Source: Iris pallida
Lineage: Eukaryota > Streptophyta > Magnoliopsida > Asparagales > Iridaceae
Direction: 5' to 3'
Assembly (NCBI GenBank): GCA_029216955.1
Contig: JANAVB010044017.1
Span: 5,073,734-5,137,733 of the forward strand
DNA: 64,000 nt
A program made the translations under genes and the position numbers. A model generated the notes under the pieces. It was not told where the DNA came from, made no database searches, and worked only from the letters and a program-made list of their open reading frames with translations. This document shows positions 57,195 through 64,000 of this stretch, one piece after another. Every line of letters starts with the position of its first letter. Positions within the stretch are counted from its first letter, which is position 1.

Positions 57195-58022
57195 ATGGTC
57201 CTTCCTTATTGTTCCTCATGTCGTTTCTTCAGCGGCATTGTTCCTGGTCCTACCGATCAGCAAGACGGAGCACCTCTAGTGGACCAGCAGCAATCTGGAG
57301 ACCAAGCCCAGCACTCTGGAGTGGCCTCCCGAGTCATGCATTCCGGGGATCCAGAGCCCACAGTTCAGCCAGTCCAGCCTGTAGAGCCTGATAATGGAAC
57401 CCTGGTGGGTCTCATCAGAGAATTGCTTGCATCTCAAAATCGTCGGGGCGAAGCCCTGCACCAGACAGTACAAGATGCCATGGGCAGAGTTGGTTACCCA
57501 GGGAACAACGCGGCCAACAGCTTCAAGCGTCTGAACCCTCCTTTCTTTGACGGTACTAAAGATGCTATTGCTGCTGATGCTTGGCTTCAGGACACATAGG
57601 TTATCCTGGAAGCAGCTAGGATTCCTGAGAATGAGAAGGTGGCCGTTGTGCGCCTGCAGTTGCTAGACTTAGCCCGCAGCTGGTGGGCGATGCTAGCAGT
57701 TGGGTTACCGACGCCTGACTTATGGGCGATTTTCAGCAACAAGTTCCAGACCAAGTACTTCGATGCAGTAGCTCGGTATGATCTGCAGACTAGATTCAGC
57801 AATCTCAAGCAGATGGGAAGGACGGTCGATGGATATTCGGCCGAGTTTTCCAGGCTTAGTCGGTTTGCTCCTACCTTGGTGGCAACCGAATTGGACCGAG
57901 CCCAGCGGTTCTAGCAGGGACTCCACCTAGAGATCATTCTAGCAGTAGAGCAGTTCGAGCACCAGACATTTGATGCCATCTTACGAGCTGGAAAGAGGCA
58001 TGAGTATACGTCGCAGAGGATC
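57195..58022 (+). pseudogene. Gag of element A
   Basis: Open from about 57195 to a TAG at 57597-57599 (DAWLQDT), then continuing in the same frame: QLLDLARSWWAML, WAIFSNKFQTKYFD, VDGYSAEFSRLSRF. A second TAG at 57915-57917 comes just before QGLHLEIIL. The core is the gypsy retrotrans_gag domain. The frame runs on into the ORF 58023-59417. The true start is not clear; an ATG at 57101 opens only a 20-codon ORF. Confidence 0.88.
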
Positions 58023-59417
58023 ATGGACCGAACCGAAAGTAGGAAGAGGTCCCATGGGCAGATGAGTTTGTCCTCGGCACCAGCCCCGGCAGCTAGGGCT
58101 TTGACTATTGGAGCTCCTAGGAGGGCGACCGCAGTTTCGTCGGTTCCGCACTCGAAGCCGGCGTATCCTCAGCAACAGAAGCAGAAGCAGTCTTCCACAA
58201 TGGGCTGTACTCATTGTGGGAAGCCAGGGCACGTAGTATCAGAGTGTCGTAGAGCACAGGGATTGTGCTTGGCTTGTGGGGCACCAGATCACAAGATAGG
58301 GTCCTGTTCGAATAGAGCCAGCTCATCGTCGTCAAACCTAACCAGTCCATCGGTTAGGGATCCAGCACCAGTACAACAGTATCAGCCTCCGAGGCCATTA
58401 CCGCCTCAGGCTCAGCAGTATGTCCAGGTTGAGATCCAGAACAGGCAGAGAGGTCACCAGCAGAGGGGACCAGCACCAAGAGGTCAAGTTCAGGCTATGG
58501 CTCTGACCGTAGCAGAAGAGTTAGCTTCAGGTGAGGTGGTGGCAGGTACCATTCTCGTCAACTCTTTTCCAGCATCAGTATTATTTGATTCGGGTACATC
58601 GTATTCATTTTTGTCCGCACGATTCGCAACACGGATAGGACTGGAGCCCGAGTCATTATCAGTAAGACTCAATATACTTACTGGTAACGGTCTTGTAGGG
58701 GTAGATAGAGTCTATTCCTCGTGTCGAATCGTAGTTAGCGGTAGAGAGTTTCCTGCTAGATTGATAGAATTTTCGATGGCCGACTATGATGTGGTCCTAG
58801 GAATGGATTGGTTGAAGGAGCAATACGCCAGAATAAACTGCCATATTGGCAGGATTATTTTTGGTATTCCAGGCGAACCAGAGTTTTCATTTTCTAGAGG
58901 CAAAGTAGAACCTTCTCCACCAGTATTGCGGATGGCAGTAGCAGAAGCAGTTCAATTTCCCAGAGTAGTAGAAGAGTTTCCTGATGTGTTTTTCGAAGAG
59001 CTTCCAGGTATGCCACCAGAGAGAGAGATAGAGTTCACTATCGACTTGATTCCAGGGACGGCACCAGTGTCAGAGAGAGTCTACAGGATGGCACCTTCAG
59101 AATTAGAGATCTTGTACAAGATGATTGAAGAACTCAGAACCAAGGGATTCATTCGTGCTAGTGGATCACCTTGGGGAGCCCCGATGCTTCTTGTGAAGAA
59201 GAAGGATGGTACGTCAAGATTATGTGTTGATTATCGTACCTTGAACTCTGTAACAATAAAGAACCGATATCCTCTACCAAGGATAGATGATTTATTTGAT
59301 CAGCTCAGTGGGGCAGTAGTATTCTCGAAGATTGACTTGCGGTCAGGGTACCATCAGATCAGAGTCAGAGAGCAAGACATCCCGAAGACAGCGTTCAGAT
59401 CAAGATATGGACATTAG
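58023..59417 (+). pseudogene. Zinc knuckles, protease and first part of RT of element A
   Basis: 464 codons. Two CCHC knuckles at residues 62-75 ([14 protein letters not shown]) and 82-95 ([14 protein letters not shown]). A Gln/Pro-rich linker. Retropepsin site [11 protein letters not shown], Asp at 188. DVVLGMDWL near 260. The RT N-terminal half has [11 protein letters not shown] and [15 protein letters not shown] at 59415-59417 (in the usual YGHYEF) ends it; the frame continues at 59418. Confidence 0.93.
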
Positions 59418-60815
59418 GAGTTCCTTGTTATGCCATTTGGAGCGACCAATGCATCGGCCGTATTCATGGATCTCATGAATCATATTTTCATTCCCTATTT
59501 GGATCAGTTTGTGATAGTGTTTATAGACGACATCTTGGTCTATAGCAAGAATGAGGCAGAGCATGAGCAACATCTTCGTGTAGTTCTTCAGATTCTTAGG
59601 GAGCACCAGTTGTACGCGAAGTTCAGTAAGTACGAATTTTGGCTTGATCGCATCTCGTACTTAGGTCACATCATCACCAGAGGTGGAGTGGAAGTTGACC
59701 CCCAGAAGATATTGGCCATAGAGACGTGGCCAGCACCTAGCACCGTCGCAGAAGTTCGGAGTTTCCTAGGATTGGCTGGCTATTACCGATGGTTTGTATC
59801 AGACTTTGCTCGAATTTCAGCACCATTGACGCAGTTGACCCGTAAGGATGTGCAGTTTGCTTGGACTGCAGAGTGTCAGAGTTCATTTAAGAAATTGAAG
59901 CAAAGATTGATGATGGCTCCTATTCTCATGCTTTCAGATGGGACTGGAGGATTTTCAGTCTATTGTGACGCATCCGACAAGGGATTAGGATGTATCTTGA
60001 TGCAGCATGGAAAGGTTGTAGCTTATGCATCAAGGCAACTTCGTGATCATGAGAGGAATTACCCAACCCATGACTTAGAATTAGCAGCGGTAGTTTTCGC
60101 ACTCAAGATATGGAGGTATTATTTGTATGGGGATCGGGTGGAGATTTTTATCGACCACAAGAGTCTTAAGTATGTGTTCACCCAGAAGGATCTTAACATG
60201 CGTCAGAGAAGATGGCTAGAGCTACTTGTGGATTATGACATCAACCTGCAGTATCATCCTGGGTAGGCCAACGTTGTTGCAGATGCATTGAGCAGAAGAG
60301 CCGGAGTCTATTTCCTAACAGCGCAACCAGAGTTATTAGCAGATTTTCAGAAGATGGGTATTGAGGTTGTTCTTCCCACCAATGTGGCATTGATGGCCAG
60401 CATGCAAGTTCAGTCCAGTATAGTTGAGAGGATTAAGTTAGCTCAGTCAGCAGATTCTAAGCTTCAGCGGCTTAGGGCAGAATGTGTAGCAGGACGGAGA
60501 CCAGAGTTACGCATTCATAAGGATGGTACACTTCGATATGGGAGGCGTCTTTGTGTACCCGGTGGTGATATCAGACAAGAGATTATGGCAGAGGCTCACA
60601 GTTCTCAGTATTCAATTTATCCCGGTAGCACAAAGATGTACCAAGAAGTCTGTCAGCATTTCTGGTGGAATGGCATGAAGAGGGAGATAGCCAGGTTTGT
60701 CTCTCGTTGTTTAGTTTGCCAACAAGTTAAAGCTGAACATCAGAGGCCAGCTGGACTTCTTCAACCTTTACCGATCCCAAATAGAAATGGGAGCACGTTA
60801 CCATGGATTTTGTAA
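59418..60815 (+). pseudogene. RT catalytic part, RNase H and integrase zinc finger of element A
   Basis: 59430-60266: [11 protein letters not shown] (RT active site) near 59520, [10 protein letters not shown], RNase [12 protein letters not shown] near 59962 and [16 protein letters not shown] at 60264-60266 replaces Lys of the HPGKAN motif. 60288-60815: ALSRRAG, AEAHSSQYSIYPGSTKMY and CLVCQQV (integrase HHCC). A one-base loss near 60783 shifts the frame, and translation then ends in PWIL. Confidence 0.92.
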
Positions 60816-61849
60816 CCGGGTTACCTAAATCCCCAGCTGGAAGAGATGCTATATGGGTTATAGTTGATCGTCTCACGAAGGTAGCTCATTTTCTCCCCTT
60901 CAGAGTTGGTCTATCGACGGATCATCTAGCAGAGATGTACCTCAGGCAGATAGTCATGTTGCATGGAGTACCAGTCAGTATTGTATCAGACAGAGATTCG
61001 AGATTTACATCGCACTTTTGGTGGAGTCTTCAAGAGAGCTTGGGGACTCGACTCAAGTTCAGTTCAGCTTATCATCCGCAGTCAGATGGTCAGTCAGAAT
61101 GCACGATCCAGACTCTTGAGGATATGTTACGGTCATGTACACTCGACTTTGGTGGTTCATGGGAAGATCACCTGCATCTCGTAGAGTTATCCTATAACAA
61201 CAGTTTCCAGGCCAGTATCCAGATGGCACCCTTTGAAGCACTGTATGGCAGGAAGTGCAGATTACCTTTAGCTTGGAATGATGTCGGCGAGAGACAGATG
61301 CTTGGTCCAGAGATGATTACGCAGACAATCGAGATGGTTAGACAAGTCAGAGATCATCTTCGAGTTGCACAAGATCGTCAGCGCCATTGGGCCGATTCTC
61401 ATTGGCGTCCCCTTGAGTTTTCTGTCGGCGACCATGTGTTCCTTAGGATCTCGTCTACCCGTGGCGTCATTCGATTCGGCGTGCGGGAAAAGCTTAGTCC
61501 TAGGTATATAGGGCCGTTCGACATTCTAGAGCGAGTAGGTGATGTGTCCTATCGTCTCGCTCTTCCGCCGTCGTTATGTGAGGTGCATGATGTCTTCCAT
61601 ATATCACAATTATGACGGTATATCCCCGATCCGAGCCATGTCCTTGATCATTCGAAATTGGTTGTTGGTACCAACCTTTCGTATGAGGAGAGGCCCGTAT
61701 CCATATTGGACCGAAGAGAGAAGGTACTCAAGAACAAGACTATTAGTTTAGTCCGTGTTGCTTGGGGTCACCACTCGTTAGGTGAGTCAACGTGGGAACG
61801 TGAGGATGATATCCGATCGCGATATCCATACTTGTTTGACTCATAAGGT
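60803..61849 (+). pseudogene. Integrase core and chromodomain of element A
   Basis: 60803-61615: MDFVTGLP (first Asp), SIVSDRDSRF (second Asp), SDGQSECTIQ (Glu kept; the neighbouring Arg is Cys), [12 protein letters not shown], then GPFDILERVGDVSYRLALP and VFHISQL. A TGA at 61613-61615 replaces an Arg codon. The same frame continues to 61846 with the chromodomain (SILDRREKVLKNKT, SLVRVAWGHHSLGEST, RSRYPYLFDS). It ends about 165 bp before the 3' LTR. Confidence 0.92.
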
Positions 61850-62012
61850 ATAATATCTTTCTTATGCCTTATGCTTTTAATTCCTTACTTGCATGAATGA
61901 TTGCTTGATTGACTGCTAGTCGTAGCTTGCTTATGATTAATATAGCTTGTCCCGACACCTCTAGCCTCTTGAATAAATTCTGAGGACAGAATTCTTTTAA
62001 GGTGGATAGAGT

Positions 62013-64000
62013 TGTCACTCCCGTTTTCTGTTATACGTATTTTTTAGGATACATATATGGATTTCTGACAATTGTCAGGTGGCCCGTATTTTGATTTATC
62101 TTGCTTAGCTTAGCCTTGGTTTAATCTTGACTTGATTGGTTCAACTCGGTTCAACATGACTTGACTTGGCTTGGTTTGGTTTATTTTGGGTTGAGATGAG
62201 AGGGGTTGCTATATAAGTCAACTTCTTCTCTCTCCTCCATTATTTGCATTTACTTTTTCATCTTCTTCATTTACTCCTCTCCACCCACACCCAAGAGCTC
62301 TAGGCAAGTGCAACTTGCTTCATGATGGATCTTGGATTTTTATTGTTCTAATGTCTTCTTCTCATAGTTCTAAGCCTCTTTAGAACTTGTCATTTTTGGT
62401 TTTGATGGATAGATTTTTGTAGATCTAGGTTTTGCCCTTTATCATGATTTTCTTGGTTTTGATCTATGAAAACTTGGTATTTTTGAAAACTAAATTTTCC
62501 ATGTTGTAGAAAATTTTATTTTATCGAATTTTGACCTTTGAAAATTTGGATTTGGACTTGTTTTGACCTAGTTATAGACTTTTGAAGCTATGGGTTCAAA
62601 CCATGGAATTCTTGTTGATTTGGAGAAGGCAGTGAGCAGTGTGCGCCAACTTTTTCGCTTGTGCCACTGTGTTGTGCGCGTTCTTTAGCGCGGCACAGCC
62701 TGACCCAATGTGCGCGCTGTTTAGCGCGGCGCAGCCTGACCCAATGCGCGCGCTCCTTAGCGCGGCACAGCCTGAGTCAGGCGCAACCTGAGTCAGGCGC
62801 AACCTGAGTCAGGCGTAACCTAGCCTCGCGCAGTCTAGTGCCTAGCGCAACTTGACTTGGCCCGACTCGTTCTGGCGCAACCTGAGTCAGGCGCAACCTG
62901 AGTCAGGCGCAACCTAGCCTCGCGCAGTCTAGTGCCTAGCGCAACTTGACTTGGCCCGACTCGTTCTGGCGCAACTTGACCCGACCTTGGCACCCCTATT
63001 CTCCTGGCGCAACTTGGCTAATGCCACTTGTTGGCCATGGTACCCCTTGCCCCTCCCCCTTGAGCGCATGATGTCCCCAATTTTCCCCTTTTTATAATTT
63101 TTGTACCCATTTTATATCCTTATGCCTTTTTGATATAAACTCGATATGAACACGATGTATGCTTGACAAGCAATATTGACATGATAATCTGACACGACAT
63201 GATAAGCAACTTGATAAGTCATGTAAGATTTGGATAGTGGCCCGTCGAGGCGCACTCCTGACAAGTAATCTTGACAAGTAACAAGTAACCTAACATGATA
63301 ATCTTGATATGCCTTGCTAAGTAAATCTTGTCTTGACACCATGGGTGTTTGTGCTTGTATAATCTACATGTCTCGTCTTGCATCATGTCTAGGATATGAA
63401 TTCCTGATTTCTACGGTCAGGAATTCATACTGAATCTGACTAGGATAATGACTAGAGTGATCAAGTAGTTCATGAAGAGATTTCCCAGCTACAGGCAGTT
63501 CCGTTATCTGGGCGCCTTTAATTGGACTTGTAGCCTGCCGTCAATTAGGGCACATTTCCAGCACACTGTCATGTGTTGCACCTCTAAGTCACCTAATCCA
63601 ACTCTCTCAACTTGTGACCGAATAACCTGGATTAAGACTGCAGGGCTTGTGGCTGTTGGAACATCTCGATGCACCTTGCTAGTAACTAGGCTTGTGATAA
63701 CCCTAGTTAGTTAAAGTATCAAGCCGTACTCTTTGCTTGGCCGTGAATGATGGATGGAGTCCTATCTTGTCTAGTCTTGCCTAGATCCAGTACATGGCTA
63801 TCTCAGGATATGCTTGTTTTTTGCTTTACTTTATCGATAATTGGTTAGAGACGAAGATCTGTTCAGGTGAAGGATTACAACCCTGGTCCTTGTTTGGTTT
63901 ATGGGTTGTAACTTGGTTACCGGAATAGTCCGCTAGTCATCTTACCGTTTATCACCCTGCTTTCTCTAACTCACTTCCTTCGTTATCCTTTATGTATCAT
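62013..64000 (+). repeat. 3' LTR of element A (truncated by window end)
   Basis: Matches 51805 onward throughout. TATA box 62210-62217, palindrome 62304-62318, motif field 62665-63015. The field holds a 94-bp tandem duplication absent from the 5' LTR (62787-62880 and 62881-62974) but fewer of the 36-bp units. Confidence 0.93.
62787..62974. repeat. 94-bp tandem duplication within the 3' LTR field of A
   Basis: Two near-identical copies, each from CCTGAGTCAGGCGCAA (or GCGTAA) through GCGCAGTCTAGTGCC to TTCTGGCGCAA. The 5' LTR has one copy only. It arose after, or during, the insertion of this element. Confidence 0.9.

Larger units (their letters stand above)
51805..64000 (+). mobile_element. 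Ty3/gypsy chromovirus element A, runs off the right edge
   Basis: 5' LTR 51805-54347 and 3' LTR 62013 onward (1988 bp visible) are close copies. The primer site is at 54357, gag-pol at 57195-61846, and a purine-rich tract (AAGGTGGATAGAG) directly before 62013. Solo LTR B sits at 54402-57086, 55 bp beyond the 5' LTR. The right TSD is outside the window; the left flank is CATGG. Gag-pol carries at least five stops and one frameshift. Confidence 0.93.

Overview
The window is repeat-dense flowering-plant DNA. I see no intact host gene and no tRNA or rRNA gene. The plant assignment rests on chromovirus (Tekay/Del-type Ty3/gypsy) and Ty1/copia (including Sirevirus-type) LTR retrotransposons, a plant-mobile-domain (PMD) ORF, primer sites matching plant tRNAs, and AT-rich intergenic DNA with TA microsatellites. 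The species cannot be told from the sequence.

Layout. 1-1906: minus-strand remains of a PMD gene, overlapped and followed by a field of ATGCGCCCA motifs (to 2745) and a TATA box at 2771. 3150-6353: solo LTR H with a perfect 5-bp target-site duplication (TSD, AGTAG). 6354-7793: 3' end of a Sirevirus-like copia element (polypurine tract plus LTR). About 8870-9894: decayed gypsy LTR. 11351-51804: copia element G, split by a stack of nested insertions. 51805 to the window edge: gypsy element A, with solo LTR B nested just behind its 5' LTR.

The nest inside G was resolved from TSDs and reading frames. G is cut by solo LTR F (14518-49954, minus, TSD ATTTC/ATTCC). F is cut by gypsy C (17763-48687, minus, TSD AAACC). 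C is cut by gypsy D (22412-42281, minus, TSD TATAA). D is cut by copia-derived element E (29429-37753, minus, TSD GGAAG). That is four successive insertions into one copia element. LTR divergence counted by eye is about 4% for C, 1.2% for D and 1.9% for E.

How the parts work. Each gypsy element has LTR, primer binding site, gag with zinc knuckles, protease, RT, RNase H, integrase with chromodomain, polypurine tract and LTR. All are broken by stops or frameshifts. D is the best preserved (two stops and one frameshift seen). E keeps all the cis signals but only a gag-like ORF, so it would have needed another element's enzymes. The three gypsy elements with visible primer sites (A, C, D) all match the 3' end of plant tRNA-Ile(AAU), not the usual initiator tRNA-Met.

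Most unusual feature: nearly every LTR here carries its own dense field of a short CpG-containing word, different in each family, placed either just upstream of the TATA box or in the transcribed leader. The words are ATGCGCCCA, GCGCRY, CGTGTC, ACGCGTAAA, CGGTATACCG, GGCGCAACCTGAGTCA and GCCGCATG, plus a GC-rich patch. In the pairs I compared at these fields, E and A, the copy number differs between the two LTRs of one element.
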